From positions 23,044-87,043 of the forward strand of contig CAKULY010000006.1 of the NCBI GenBank assembly GCA_934667505.1: DNA of 64,000 bases, written 5' to 3'. The translations under genes and the position numbers were made by a program. The stretch comes from an uncultured Treponema sp. Its GTDB lineage: Bacteria > Spirochaetota > Spirochaetia > Treponematales > Treponemataceae. The notes below the pieces were generated by a model that saw nothing but the letters and a program-made list of their open reading frames with translations, was not told the origin of the DNA and did no database searches. This document shows positions 23,357-31,950 of this stretch, one piece after another (positions within the stretch are counted from its first letter, which is position 1; each line of letters opens with the position of its first letter).

Positions 23357-26095
23357 TTACTTTAATTTCTCAATCAATTCATGGCGGCTATGGATTCCAA
23401 TCTTTTTGTAGATGTTTTTATTGTGCGTCGCAACTGTTGCCGGCGAAATTTTTAGAATGGCTGCGATTTCTTTGTCGCTCATGCTTGCCGCTACCATGGC
23501 TGCAATAGAAGCTTCTTTTTCAGTAAGATTTGCAGAAGTGAATAATGCGTTCATAGCTGCATTGTCAGGCGCTTTTTCTTGTTTTTCTATTTGTTTTGTG
23601 TTGTCAGCGTGTTCCTTAAATTTTTCTATTGATTCAGTTTCTTTTCTTTCTGCTGTGCCGAGCAAACTGTTTTGCAAGGTTTCGTTTACAGAAGAGATTA
23701 ACATTTTTGCATAATTATTGCGGTTTCGTATTACAGCAAGAATTCTTTGAAGAACTAATTCTATGTTGAATGGCTTTTGAAAAACGTCAGTTGCTCCCAT
23801 CTTAAGCAGTTCTATAACAGTCGATGCGCAAACATTTTTCGCAGTCACAAAGAAAGGTATTTTTTTAGGAATATCTGTTCCCGTTAAAAGCTCAAAGGTA
23901 TTTGTTCCAGAAATTGTAAGGGAAACCACAATTACATCAGGAGATTCTGATTCTATGTTTTTTAAAAGATTATAACTGCTGCCGTACGTAAAAACTTTAA
24001 AGCATGAAGAAAATTGTTCTGCAAAAATCTTTTGAATATCAGGATTTTCATCCAGAATAAAAATCTTTTTTAAATTACCGTCTGCTTGCTTTGGTTCTTC
24101 AATTTCTAGCAAAGAAGAACTGTTTTTTTCAAATTTTTCTAAAGTGTAAAAACTGTGCAAATTAAATGGCATTGGTTCCAAAGAAAGCCTGATAGAAATT
24201 GTGTTTCCATAAGAATCTGGAATTATAGTTATTTGCCCGTTGTAGAGCTCAACAATTCTTTTTACAACATTCATTTGAACTCCCCAGGTGTTAATAACAT
24301 TTTCTATAAAATCTTTTGAAACTTTTTCCGCTTCTGTTTCGGATAATTCTAAATTCAACAAGACTTCAGATTCGTAGCGTGTTATTGGCTCTGAAAAAAA
24401 GTGTATGGAATAAATAAAAGTGTAGTTTTCATATTCGTAAGAGACAGTTAAAGTCGTTTGAGGAATAGTTTTTTTTATAGCTAATTGGAGCGGAAATTTT
24501 AAAATCAGCATAAGAAAATTTCGGTTTGAAAAGATGCAAGTTCCAGGCAAGATTTTTTTTTGAACATCAAGAAATGTCCCGCATTTTTTAATAGTTGTAA
24601 TATCTTTTTCTGTTGTTTCCTCAATAAAAGTGTATAAATCTATAGGCTCAAAGTCTGTCCGCCTATTTACAGGATAGCACTCATAATTTTGAAGGGCAAA
24701 AAGGCAGTATGTAAGCGTTCTAGAAATATTTAAACTTTCGTTCACATTGTCAAGCAGTTCTGACGACATCTTGTTTTTGCATTTTTCAAAACTGGTAAAT
24801 ATAACTTGAAAAGGATTTGCAAGCAACGTTGTAAGTTTTGAATATATGAAGTTTTTTTTCGTTTCTTGTTTTACTTGTTCTTTTAGCTTTTTCTGAGTCA
24901 ATTGATTCAGCGCAGAACGGTTTCGAATTTTGATATTCAGTTTATATAGCGTTGAAACAGCGATAACTGCAAAGCAAACTATTTGCGGCATGGCAAGGTC
25001 TTGATTGGCAAGTTTAAAAAATCTTATATTCTTAAAAATAAACCTGAAGTTCAAGCAGCACTGCTGAATAAAAACTAGCAGGGCGACAAAAATCCAAATT
25101 AAAATAAGTTTTATATTGCACATTGGATTGTACGCAATAGATTCGTAAGTTTGAATCAAAAGAATTATCAGGAGAAAGAATGAAATAGAAAGCACGCTGA
25201 AAGAAAAAATTGCGTTCTCAATTGGAAGAATACATAAGAACAGCCCTGCCGAAAAAACACTTATTAGTATTAAAGAAAAACAGTTTGAAAAATTATAATA
25301 CCAAGGCGGAAATATGTTCGGGATTTTTCCATAATATCTGTGAAGTGTGATTATAAGGCACAGATAAGAAGTTGTTATTGTAAAATAGGATACTTTATAG
25401 GCAGTTTTTACGCTTGTTAAAAATGGCCAAATGTAGAAACTTCCGATTCCCATTGAAGAAAAAATATAGAGAATAAGCGAAAAACATAAAAACGCAAGAA
25501 AAATACCATCATATTCTTTAAAAGTTACGCAGGTGAATATGATAAAAATTATAGCAGAAATGCAAATTCCGCCAATAATTGAAAAGATTATCGTTAATCC
25601 TGTTACAAGAGATGTGTAATTCTTTGCAGACATAAAATAAATCTTTACAAGCGAAGGGTGGTAGGTCTGTATTTTGATTCTTACAGGCAAGGATGAAGAA
25701 TTTTTATCGATATAATTATTGTTTTGCGGAAGATATATGCAGTTTAGCCAGGTATCCACAGTCTTGTCTGCTTTTTTTATGCCGTTTCCAGTTTTTCCAA
25801 TATAAATCCATTCGTCGTTTTTTGATTGGATAAAAACATCGGCCTGATAGAAAGTTTCCTGCCCGAAGCAAAGGACACTTTGCTCTTTGGTAATGATATT
25901 TGCAGGAACGGATGTTTCAATCCAGCAGACGTTGTTCTTTTTATGCGAATTTACGTAATCGTTCTGCTTAAAATCAGAAGAAACTATCTCATCTGCCTTA
26001 AGATTTTTTGAACTTGTATAAAATGTGGAAAGATTCAGAGTCTGAGCATTTTTACCTGCGAAAAGAAGCAATACAATATAAAACAGGCTTTTCAT
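23357..26095 (-). CDS. 7TMR-DISM sensor with degenerate kinase, receiver and LuxR-type HTH
   Basis: About 912 residues. Signal peptide (MKSLFYIVLLLFAGKNAQT), an extracellular 7TMR-DISMED2-like beta domain (about 35-155), seven membrane helices (about 165-385), a cytoplasmic segment shaped like a histidine kinase but without a recognisable H-box, then a receiver (about 695-810) and a LuxR-type HTH at the C-terminus (LTEKEASIAAMVAASMSDKE). The HATPase end reads GVQMNVVKRIVELYNG where GLGL would be. In the receiver the acid pair DE, Thr and Lys are kept but the phosphoacceptor Asp is Ser (VIVVSLTIS). A DNA-binding domain tied to a membrane receptor is unusual. ATG 26095 gives the signal peptide; 26149 is an alternative. 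Confidence 0.82.
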   Translation of the reverse strand: MKSLFYIVLLLFAGKNAQTLNLSTFYTSSKNLKADEIVSSDFKQNDYVNSHKKNNVCWIETSVPANIITKEQSVLCFGQETFYQADVFIQSKNDEWIYIGKTGNGIKKADKTVDTWLNCIYLPQNNNYIDKNSSSLPVRIKIQTYHPSLVKIYFMSAKNYTSLVTGLTIIFSIIGGICISAIIFIIFTCVTFKEYDGIFLAFLCFSLILYIFSSMGIGSFYIWPFLTSVKTAYKVSYFTITTSYLCLIITLHRYYGKIPNIFPPWYYNFSNCFSLILISVFSAGLFLCILPIENAIFSFSVLSISFFLLIILLIQTYESIAYNPMCNIKLILIWIFVALLVFIQQCCLNFRFIFKNIRFFKLANQDLAMPQIVCFAVIAVSTLYKLNIKIRNRSALNQLTQKKLKEQVKQETKKNFIYSKLTTLLANPFQVIFTSFEKCKNKMSSELLDNVNESLNISRTLTYCLFALQNYECYPVNRRTDFEPIDLYTFIEETTEKDITTIKKCGTFLDVQKKILPGTCIFSNRNFLMLILKFPLQLAIKKTIPQTTLTVSYEYENYTFIYSIHFFSEPITRYESEVLLNLELSETEAEKVSKDFIENVINTWGVQMNVVKRIVELYNGQITIIPDSYGNTISIRLSLEPMPFNLHSFYTLEKFEKNSSSLLEIEEPKQADGNLKKIFILDENPDIQKIFAEQFSSCFKVFTYGSSYNLLKNIESESPDVIVVSLTISGTNTFELLTGTDIPKKIPFFVTAKNVCASTVIELLKMGATDVFQKPFNIELVLQRILAVIRNRNNYAKMLISSVNETLQNSLLGTAERKETESIEKFKEHADNTKQIEKQEKAPDNAAMNALFTSANLTEKEASIAAMVAASMSDKEIAAILKISPATVATHNKNIYKKIGIHSRHELIEKLK

Positions 26096-26195
26096 GAAAG
26101 AAATTTTATCATATTTTGTGCAGATTTGCATTAAGAAAATAAATGTCAAAAGTAAAAAAGATTATTCTTTCGCTTAAAGCTTTTTTATTAGGGCG

Positions 26196-26237
26196 AAAGC
26201 CGAGTTTTTATTTGTTTTTCTAAAACCTCGACTTTCA
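26196..26237. repeat. Hairpin with family A-like ends
   Basis: GAAAGCCGAGTTTT and AAAACCTCGACTTTC face each other across a T-rich loop between the divergent 7TMR and dapA genes. The ends resemble those of the family A repeats (compare GGTCGAAAG/CTTTCGACC at 61353-61452), so this may be a solo or deleted copy. It cannot be a terminator for either diverging gene. Confidence 0.45.
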
Positions 26238-26325
26238 AGTTGTAAAATCTATTAATGAATTGATAAAATTCATTAAAAGTGGCATACTCAAGCAAAAAAG
26301 GTTTGCATACCTGTTTGGGGGAAAT

Positions 26326-27231
26326 ATGATTAAGTTAAGTGGTGCAATGACAGCATTGGTTACTCCTATGCACGAAGATGAGTCTGTTGATTACGAATGT
26401 TATCGAAAACTTGTCAAATCTCAGTTGGAAGCTGGAATTGATGGCATACTTCCGCTTGGAACAACCGCAGAGACACCTACTCTTACAGAGGAAGAAGAGG
26501 ACGAACTTATAAAAATTTCCTTTGAAGAAGTAAGGGCTTTTGAAAAGGCTAATAATAAAAAAATCAATGTGATTTTAGGTTCCGGCTCTAACTGTACGCG
26601 AGACGCTGTGCGCTATTGCAAAAGAGCTAAAAAAGCCGGCGCAGACGCAGCTTTAGTTGTTACTCCTTATTACAATAAGCCTAGCGATGAAGGAGTTTTT
26701 CGCCATTTCGAAGAAGTTTCTAAAGTAGGAATTCCTATTGTTGTTTACAATATTCAGGGAAGAACTGGAAAAAATATAGATACTGCTACGATGGCTCGAA
26801 TAGCTTCTTTGCCAAATATAATTGCCGTAAAGGAAGCTAGCGGAAACATAAATCAGATGATGGACGTTATTGCCGCAATAAAGGCAAAGAATCCAGACTT
26901 CTCAGTTATTTCTGGTGACGATGGACTTACACTTCCTTTGCTTGCGGCTGGTGGAGACGGAGTTTTTAGCGTTGTTTCAAATTTTTGTCCTTCTTTGATT
27001 ACTCAAATGGTTCACTATGGGCTTGAGGGCAATTTTGAAAAAGCTCGCGAAATTCATTACAGATTATTACCTTTCTTTAAGGCAGCTTTTGTAGATGGTA
27101 ATCCTACTTCTATAAAATATGCACTTAGCTTAAAAGGGGTGATGAAACCGTGCGTCCGTCTGCCTCTTGTAGAAGTAAAAGAAAGCGCGAAAAAAGTAAT
27201 AGAAAACGCTATAAGTGAATGTGGACTTTAA
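26326..27231 (+). CDS. dapA: 4-hydroxy-tetrahydrodipicolinate synthase
   Basis: A 301-residue lyase condensing pyruvate and aspartate semialdehyde, the entry to lysine and diaminopimelate. Motifs: LGTTAETPTL around residues 44-53, YYNKPSDEGVF with the triad Tyr, YNIQGRTG with the substrate-binding Arg and AVKEASG with the Schiff-base Lys. The start at 26326 follows a GGGGGA ribosome-binding site; earlier in-frame codons back to 26260 are not supported. asd, making its substrate, follows 104 bases later on the same strand, so the pair forms a small lysine/DAP unit. Confidence 0.95.
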   Translation: MIKLSGAMTALVTPMHEDESVDYECYRKLVKSQLEAGIDGILPLGTTAETPTLTEEEEDELIKISFEEVRAFEKANNKKINVILGSGSNCTRDAVRYCKRAKKAGADAALVVTPYYNKPSDEGVFRHFEEVSKVGIPIVVYNIQGRTGKNIDTATMARIASLPNIIAVKEASGNINQMMDVIAAIKAKNPDFSVISGDDGLTLPLLAAGGDGVFSVVSNFCPSLITQMVHYGLEGNFEKAREIHYRLLPFFKAAFVDGNPTSIKYALSLKGVMKPCVRLPLVEVKESAKKVIENAISECGL

Positions 27232-27335
27232 GTTCGATTTTAGGTTTATACAAAACTTGAAAACGGCTGAGGCAAGGTCTTGAGCGTAAGCGTGCCTTGA
27301 TTATACGTATTTAATTTTATAAATGGGGGAATGTT

Positions 27336-28433
27336 ATGGCAGAAAAAATAAAAGTTGGTGTTCTTGGCGCTACTGGAATGGTAGGTCAGCGTTATATAAA
27401 GCTCTTGGAAAATCATCCTTGGTTTGAAGTTTCTTACGTAGCGGCATCTCCTCGCTCTGCGGGAAAGTCCTACAAAGAAGCTGTTGCTAATCGCTGGCTC
27501 ATAGGTGCCGAAATCCCTTCTGGCGTTGCAGATTTAATTGTTCAAGATGCAAATGACGAAAAAGCCGCCTTGGGAAAGTGCCGCTTTGTGTTTAGTGCTC
27601 TTGAAATGGGAAAGGATGAAATTAAAGCCTTGGAAGCGGCCTATGCTGCCGAAGGAATACCTGTGGTTTCAAATGCTTCTGCAAACCGCTGGACAGAAGA
27701 TGTTCCTATGTTGATTCCAGAAATAAACTATAGCCACCTTGACGTCATTGAGGAGCAAAAAAAGCATCACGGCTGGGATAAAGGCTTTATCGCCGTAAAA
27801 CCGAATTGTTCCCTTCAAACTTATATGATGCCTTTGTATGCATTGATTCAAGCTGGCTATCCTGTAAAAAGAATGATTGTAACAACTCTTCAAGCTACAT
27901 CCGGGGCAGGCTATCCTGGAGTTCCTTCTTTTGATATGATAGACAATATCGTTCCGTATATTGGCGGAGAGGAAGAAAAAACAGAAAAAGAATGTCTAAA
28001 GATTTTAGGAACAGTTCACAATGGAACCATAGTAAATTCTGCAGGACCGTTGGTGAGCTCTACTTGCACAAGAGTTCCTGTCGTTGACGGGCACACAGCG
28101 ACCGTTTCTTTGGAATTTGATTTGCCAGAAAACAAAAAACCTTCATTGGAAGAAATTGAACGCGTTTGGACTTCATTTGCATCTTTGCCGCAGGAATTAA
28201 AGTTGCCATCCGCGCCAGAGCATCCAATTGTTGTCCGCCACGAAGAAAACCGTCCTCAGCCACGCCGTGACCGCGAAACAGAAAAAGGAATGGCTTGTGT
28301 AATTGGCCGCCTTCGCAAGTGTCCGGTTTTTGATGTAAAATTTGTTGCGTTAAGCCACAATACAAAGCGAGGCGCCGCTCTTGGCGGTATACTTAACGCA
28401 GAGCTTTTAAAAGCCCGTGGATTTTTTGATTAA
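27336..28433 (+). CDS. asd: Aspartate-semialdehyde dehydrogenase (archaeal/fungal-type)
   Basis: A 365-residue NADPH enzyme reducing aspartyl phosphate to the semialdehyde for lysine, threonine and methionine. The N-terminal VGVLGATGMVGQRYIKLL is the nucleotide-binding loop; KPNCSLQTYMM holds the catalytic Cys; HTATVSLEF and the RPQPRRDRET segment follow, typical of the long archaeal/fungal subfamily rather than E. coli Asd. Good GGGGGAA ribosome-binding site. It ends in a strong shared terminator with hsp20. Confidence 0.95.
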   Translation: MAEKIKVGVLGATGMVGQRYIKLLENHPWFEVSYVAASPRSAGKSYKEAVANRWLIGAEIPSGVADLIVQDANDEKAALGKCRFVFSALEMGKDEIKALEAAYAAEGIPVVSNASANRWTEDVPMLIPEINYSHLDVIEEQKKHHGWDKGFIAVKPNCSLQTYMMPLYALIQAGYPVKRMIVTTLQATSGAGYPGVPSFDMIDNIVPYIGGEEEKTEKECLKILGTVHNGTIVNSAGPLVSSTCTRVPVVDGHTATVSLEFDLPENKKPSLEEIERVWTSFASLPQELKLPSAPEHPIVVRHEENRPQPRRDRETEKGMACVIGRLRKCPVFDVKFVALSHNTKRGAALGGILNAELLKARGFFD

Positions 28434-28482
28434 AGTTTCTTTTTCATAGTTGCACAAAGCTTGGCTTTCGACATAAAAGTAA

Positions 28483-28527
28483 AAAAAAGAGTCCTGGAAG
28501 TTTATTCAATTTCCAGGACTCTTTTTT
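28483..28527. terminator. Bidirectional terminator between asd and hsp20
   Basis: AAAAAAGAGTCCTGGAA and TTCCAGGACTCTTTTTT form a perfect 17-bp inverted repeat around a short loop, with A- and T-runs on either side, so it can end both convergent transcripts. Confidence 0.9.
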
Positions 28528-28538
28528 AGTCAGCAATT

Positions 28539-28970
28539 TTAGTTAGCTGTTATTGCAATGCGTTTTGGTTCAGTTAAAGCCTTTCGTGGCATTGTTACTG
28601 TCAAAACGCCGTCTTTTACAGTGGCGCTAATTTTATCTGAAGCAACATCTTCAGGAAGAGCAAATCTTCGGCTAAACTGGCTGTAAGAGCGTTCCCTTAC
28701 AATCCATTTGTCATCGCTCTTTTTGTCAGACTTTTCTTCTTTTTTCTCTTCTTTTGCAGAAGAAATTGTCAATGTATTGTGATCAAGTTCGATATTTACA
28801 TCTTTGTCTGTTTTTCCAGGAAGATCCATTTGAAGAGTGTAATTGTCTTTTGATTGCTTTACATCAACTTTTGGTTCATGGAAGAAAGGTTTTTTGCTAT
28901 AAGCAGGAACTCCGTATCCGTTTCCAAGTAAGTCATCAAAAAAATCATTAAAAAGTGAAAGTTCGTTCAT
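28539..28970 (-). CDS. Small heat-shock protein, Hsp20 family
   Basis: A 143-residue alpha-crystallin chaperone that holds unfolding proteins. The N-terminus MNELSLFNDFFDDLLGN is the usual Hsp20 opening; the alpha-crystallin domain runs from about 35 (PKVDVKQSKDNYTLQMDLPG) through RSYSQFSRRFALPEDV to KDGVLTVTMPR. A charged insertion of Lys/Glu/Ser/Asp (about 77-88) is unusual. It ends with a shared terminator with asd. The gene is preceded by a very good sigma-54 promoter and upstream palindromes like those of the sigma-factor gene at 51070, so stress control through RpoN is likely. Confidence 0.95.
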   Translation of the reverse strand: MNELSLFNDFFDDLLGNGYGVPAYSKKPFFHEPKVDVKQSKDNYTLQMDLPGKTDKDVNIELDHNTLTISSAKEEKKEEKSDKKSDDKWIVRERSYSQFSRRFALPEDVASDKISATVKDGVLTVTMPRKALTEPKRIAITAN

Positions 28971-29034
28971 AATATTACCTCTTATTATTTATTTCTAAAG
29001 TTTCTGAAAACCTTTTTGGCTTTCACTTTATATA

Positions 29035-29052
29035 AAGCAAGATTCGTGCCAA
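29035..29052 (-). promoter_or_regulatory. Sigma-54 promoter of hsp20
   Basis: On the minus strand the sequence reads TTGGCACGAATCTTGCTT, an excellent match to TGGCAC-N5-TTGCW with GG and GC separated by the required 12 bases (GG pairs with 29049-29050, GC with 29037-29038). Transcription should begin near 29026, some 55 bases before the ATG at 28970. Confidence 0.88.
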
Positions 29053-29189
29053 GTTTTTGAATAAGACTCCTTGTTCCAGATATTTTATTGTATTTCTTTG
29101 TAATATAATAAAATACAGGTTAAGCGAAATGTTTTGCATCCTGCTCTTTAAGAGATTTCGATTTTAAAATTTAACAAGTTGCTTCTTTT

Positions 29190-29245
29190 GAGTAAAAAAT
29201 ATCGTTTTGGTAAAAATGACTCGCTATGCTGGGTATTTTTTACTC
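29190..29245. promoter_or_regulatory. Three palindromic upstream activator sites of hsp20
   Basis: Three related 14-15-bp sites: GAGTAAAAAATATC (29190-29203), GGTAAAAATGACTC (29209-29222) and GGGTATTTTTTACTC (29231-29245). They resemble GGGTAAAAATTACCC found before the sigma-factor gene and lie about 160, 179 and 201 bases upstream of the -12 element, the usual place for enhancer-binding-protein sites. Outer copies also form a perfect 12-bp inverted repeat with each other. The remaining bases of 28971-29291 hold no gene. Confidence 0.7.
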
Positions 29246-29291
29246 AGATAGAATAAAGGGGCAGATTTCTTTGATAAAAAATACCTATATT

Positions 29292-30305
29292 TCAGTGTTT
29301 ATAAACTTTTCCTTTGGAAATAAAATCCATTTTGTTAAGTTTTTTTGAAGAAATGTGGTTATCTCTTTGCTTTTTTATTTCTGAATAAATGTTGTTTTTG
29401 TTTAGCGTTTTAGAATTTGCTTGCCAAATTGGCTTTTCATTACTTCCAGCTTGTTTTTTTACGCAGTCAATCCAATTTTCTGGCTCTGGAACTTCAAATT
29501 TCATCTTTTTTCCAGTAAAAGGGTGAATAAATTCCAAAGTTCGAGCATGTAAAGCTAAGCGTCCAAAAGGGTCTGTTTTTGCGCGATAGTTTTCATCGCC
29601 TGCAAGTGGATAGCCTTTGGAAGCTAAGTGCGCGCGAATCTGATTTTTTCTTCCTGTATCAAGGCTTAGTTCGAAAAGGGTGTGAGTTTTTCCCCGTTCA
29701 ATAATTTTGTAATGAGTTCTTGCGGAAATCGTTTTGAACTCAGCTTTTCCATTTTTTATAGTTAAATTTCTCTGGTATATAGATTTTTCATTGTTTTTAT
29801 TTTTTGAAGCGATAAGTTCCTTTTTTGCATTCTTGTTTGGCAAGTCTGTTTGTTTAGGAACAAATCCTACGTTGTAGGCGTTGTATGCAAGTTCGTCTTC
29901 AATTATTCCGCTTTGCGGCAATTCTTTTTCGTGTTCAGGATTTTCGGCAACAGCTCGGTAAAGGCGTTCGGTTACCATTTTGTGCCAGGTATTCATAATA
30001 ATTTTTTGAGCATGCTCGTTCAGGGCAAACATCATAACGCCGCTTGTTTCGCGGTCAAGGCGATGCACTGTAAAAGGTCGGTGATTTGCACTGTAAGTTC
30101 CTGCTTTTCTCATGATATTTTCAAGAACCGCAATTGCTGTTCGCGAATGGCTACCCGGATATGGAACGCTCAACATTCCTTCTGGCTTATAGATAATGGC
30201 AATATCTTTATCTTCATATAGAAGTTCTATTTTTTCGCGGCCAAAATCAGCCTTATGTTGCTGTTTGAATTTTGTACTTTCTTTCACATTGTTAATAAAC
30301 CACAA
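29292..30305 (-). CDS. RluA-family 23S/tRNA pseudouridine synthase
   Basis: About 337 residues. It isomerises uridine to pseudouridine in RNA. The RluA motif HRLDRETSG (81-89) holds the catalytic Asp84; LDTGRKNQIRAHL and GYPLAGDENY complete the core. No S4 domain precedes it. A Lys/Asn-rich insertion of about 50 residues (about 155-205) and a basic C-terminal tail of about 45 residues are extra. The start is uncertain: no ATG fits, so TTG at 30305 is given; GTG at 30287 is another choice. The RNA target cannot be told. It diverges from a lipoprotein gene across an array of palindromes. Confidence 0.88.
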   Translation of the reverse strand: MWFINNVKESTKFKQQHKADFGREKIELLYEDKDIAIIYKPEGMLSVPYPGSHSRTAIAVLENIMRKAGTYSANHRPFTVHRLDRETSGVMMFALNEHAQKIIMNTWHKMVTERLYRAVAENPEHEKELPQSGIIEDELAYNAYNVGFVPKQTDLPNKNAKKELIASKNKNNEKSIYQRNLTIKNGKAEFKTISARTHYKIIERGKTHTLFELSLDTGRKNQIRAHLASKGYPLAGDENYRAKTDPFGRLALHARTLEFIHPFTGKKMKFEVPEPENWIDCVKKQAGSNEKPIWQANSKTLNKNNIYSEIKKQRDNHISSKKLNKMDFISKGKVYKH

Positions 30306-30358
30306 ATAGAGATGAGTTTCAATATGGCTTTCGTTTATTGGATTAAAAAAAACAAAGT

Positions 30359-30454
30359 GGTAACCAAGTTATTTTTTTAGTAACTCGGTTACTTTTGTTG
30401 GTAACTTGGTTACCTTTTAGGGTAACTTAGTTATTTTTTTAGTAACTTGGTTAT
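30359..30454. promoter_or_regulatory. Five-copy palindromic operator array
   Basis: Five copies of a 14-bp palindrome with consensus GGTAACTTGGTTAC start at 30359, 30379, 30400, 30421 and 30441, a period of 20-21 bases (two helical turns), separated by T-rich 6-7-base spacers. The centre copy (30400-30414) is a near-perfect palindrome; outer ones differ at one to four bases. All copies would face the same side of the helix, as expected for cooperative repressor or activator binding. The array lies between the pseudouridine synthase and lipoprotein genes, 72 bases before the lipoprotein ATG. Confidence 0.75.
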
Positions 30455-30525
30455 TTTTTCTGAAACTGGAAAAAATCGTATTGCTTTTTTTTGAAAAAGT
30501 GTGTGAGAATTAAAAGAGTATCTTT

Positions 30526-31821
30526 ATGAAAAAACTATTTCTTTTTGTCTACATATTTTCTTTAATAATTTTTATGGGTTGCGAATTGTCGCCAGCTTAT
30601 AGCAAAAAGCCGGACAGTTACTTTTTTAATAAAATGGAACCTTTAGAATGGAGCGAAGATTATGTTTTGGCAGCAACGCTTTACCCTCAGCAAATTCAAG
30701 TGTGGAACAGCAAAACAAATAAATTAGTTCATAAATACAGCTTGCATACAGACGAATCAAAATGGGGCAAAGGAACGGAGCGTGCGTTAGATGTAAAAGA
30801 TATGACTGTTCTAAATGGCGTGATTTGGTTTGTAGGTTCAGGTCTTCAACGTTCGTTGATTAGGCTTGACTGCAAAACTGGTGAAATGCGATATATAGAA
30901 CTTGATATGAAGCCTTCTGGAGTTGTTGCTATTCCAGAAGGAAATTCTGGCAATGGTATGATTGTAACATCAACTTATGCAGATTCTAGAATTGGAGTTG
31001 CTGTAAGATTTTTAGATACAGAGGGTAACATCATTAAAAAAAGTAATATATCATTCGATAAGATAAAACTTTTATCTATTGGTGAATGTTTTTATGAAAA
31101 CGAAAATTATTATACAGTTGCCGTAAAGGATGAAAGCTATTCTAAAAATAAAGATATAGATTTTAAATTGATAAACCTATCTGATTCTCAAAAAAAATAT
31201 CTCTATGATATAGAACCTCAAAAAATTTTTCATACTAATTTTATAAAAGATAATTTTGATGAAGATTTAGAAAATTATTTTTGCAATTCTAGATTAATAA
31301 CTTTTTCTTCCAATTCAAATCAAAGATTTATGGAGATAAATATTTGGAATGATGATTATTATGAAAATCCTTCAAGTAAGTATTTGTTTATTCGATTTCT
31401 TTATAAAATAAATTCGTTTGAAAATTTTGATATTCAATATACAGGAATAAAATATGCAGAAGAAGACTCAAAAACTTTTTTTTCTGCGTATGAGTATGGC
31501 GAAAATATATATGTAACAGGAAAGCAGCTTTACAGTATAGAAACAAAAGAATATTTAGAAGGTCTTGAAACTGGAATTTACCCAAAAACTGGAGGAAATC
31601 AAATAAAACATATTCAAATGCCTTATGGAAATCAAATTTACTGCGAAATGAAGGAAGACTGCGCTTGGTTTTCAAAAAACATTTATTTTCAGAATGAAAA
31701 AACTTTAGAATGGAACAAAAGCCAGACAGCGGCAATCTACAAGTTAGACTACAAAAATCAAACTGTTTACGAATACGACAAAGATGGAAATGGCAAAGAA
31801 CTGACTTGGATTGAAGGGTGA
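30526..31821 (+). CDS. Hypothetical lipoprotein, beta-propeller-like
   Basis: A 431-residue protein with a lipoprotein signal (MKKLFLFVYIFSLIIFMGC, Cys19). The body has repeated beta strands with motifs such as QIQVWNSKTNKLVHKYS and GLQRSLIRLDCKTGEMRYIE, as in propeller proteins, but no named family is recognised. Codons are noticeably more A/T-rich from about 31000 onward (many AAA, AAT, ATA) than in the neighbours, which might signal relaxed selection or transfer. It is preceded by the five-copy palindromic array, so it is probably tightly regulated. A surface or periplasmic location is inferred. Confidence 0.75.
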   Translation: MKKLFLFVYIFSLIIFMGCELSPAYSKKPDSYFFNKMEPLEWSEDYVLAATLYPQQIQVWNSKTNKLVHKYSLHTDESKWGKGTERALDVKDMTVLNGVIWFVGSGLQRSLIRLDCKTGEMRYIELDMKPSGVVAIPEGNSGNGMIVTSTYADSRIGVAVRFLDTEGNIIKKSNISFDKIKLLSIGECFYENENYYTVAVKDESYSKNKDIDFKLINLSDSQKKYLYDIEPQKIFHTNFIKDNFDEDLENYFCNSRLITFSSNSNQRFMEINIWNDDYYENPSSKYLFIRFLYKINSFENFDIQYTGIKYAEEDSKTFFSAYEYGENIYVTGKQLYSIETKEYLEGLETGIYPKTGGNQIKHIQMPYGNQIYCEMKEDCAWFSKNIYFQNEKTLEWNKSQTAAIYKLDYKNQTVYEYDKDGNGKELTWIEG

Positions 31822-31870
31822 GGTATAAAATCTATATACGATTTACAAGAAAATGATTTTGTTTCTTCTA

Positions 31871-31900
31871 TTGACCCATGAACAAATCTATTGTTAAAAT
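31871..31900 (+). promoter_or_regulatory. Promoter of the topoisomerase subunit gene
   Basis: TTGACC (31871-31876), 17 bases, then TTAAAAT (31894-31900). The -10 lies between two direct copies of CAAATCTATTG (31883 and 31909) and within an inverted repeat ATCTATT/AATAGAT, which may bind a regulator. Confidence 0.6.
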
Positions 31901-31950
31901 AATAGATCAAATCTATTGATTGTATTAATTTATTGTGCCGGGTGGGAAAA

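Noticed and set aside
26279..26300. TGGCATACTCAAGC before dapA as a sigma-54 promoter
   Set aside because: GG and GC are 11 bases apart instead of 12 and the flanking bases do not fit.
30359..30454. Short CRISPR-like array
   Set aside because: Units are 14-bp palindromes with 6-7-base T-rich spacers, far too short for CRISPR, and no cas genes are present.
30455..30490. CTGGAAAAAATCGTATTGCT before the lipoprotein gene as a sigma-54 promoter
   Set aside because: The GG to GC distance is 15 bases, three too many.
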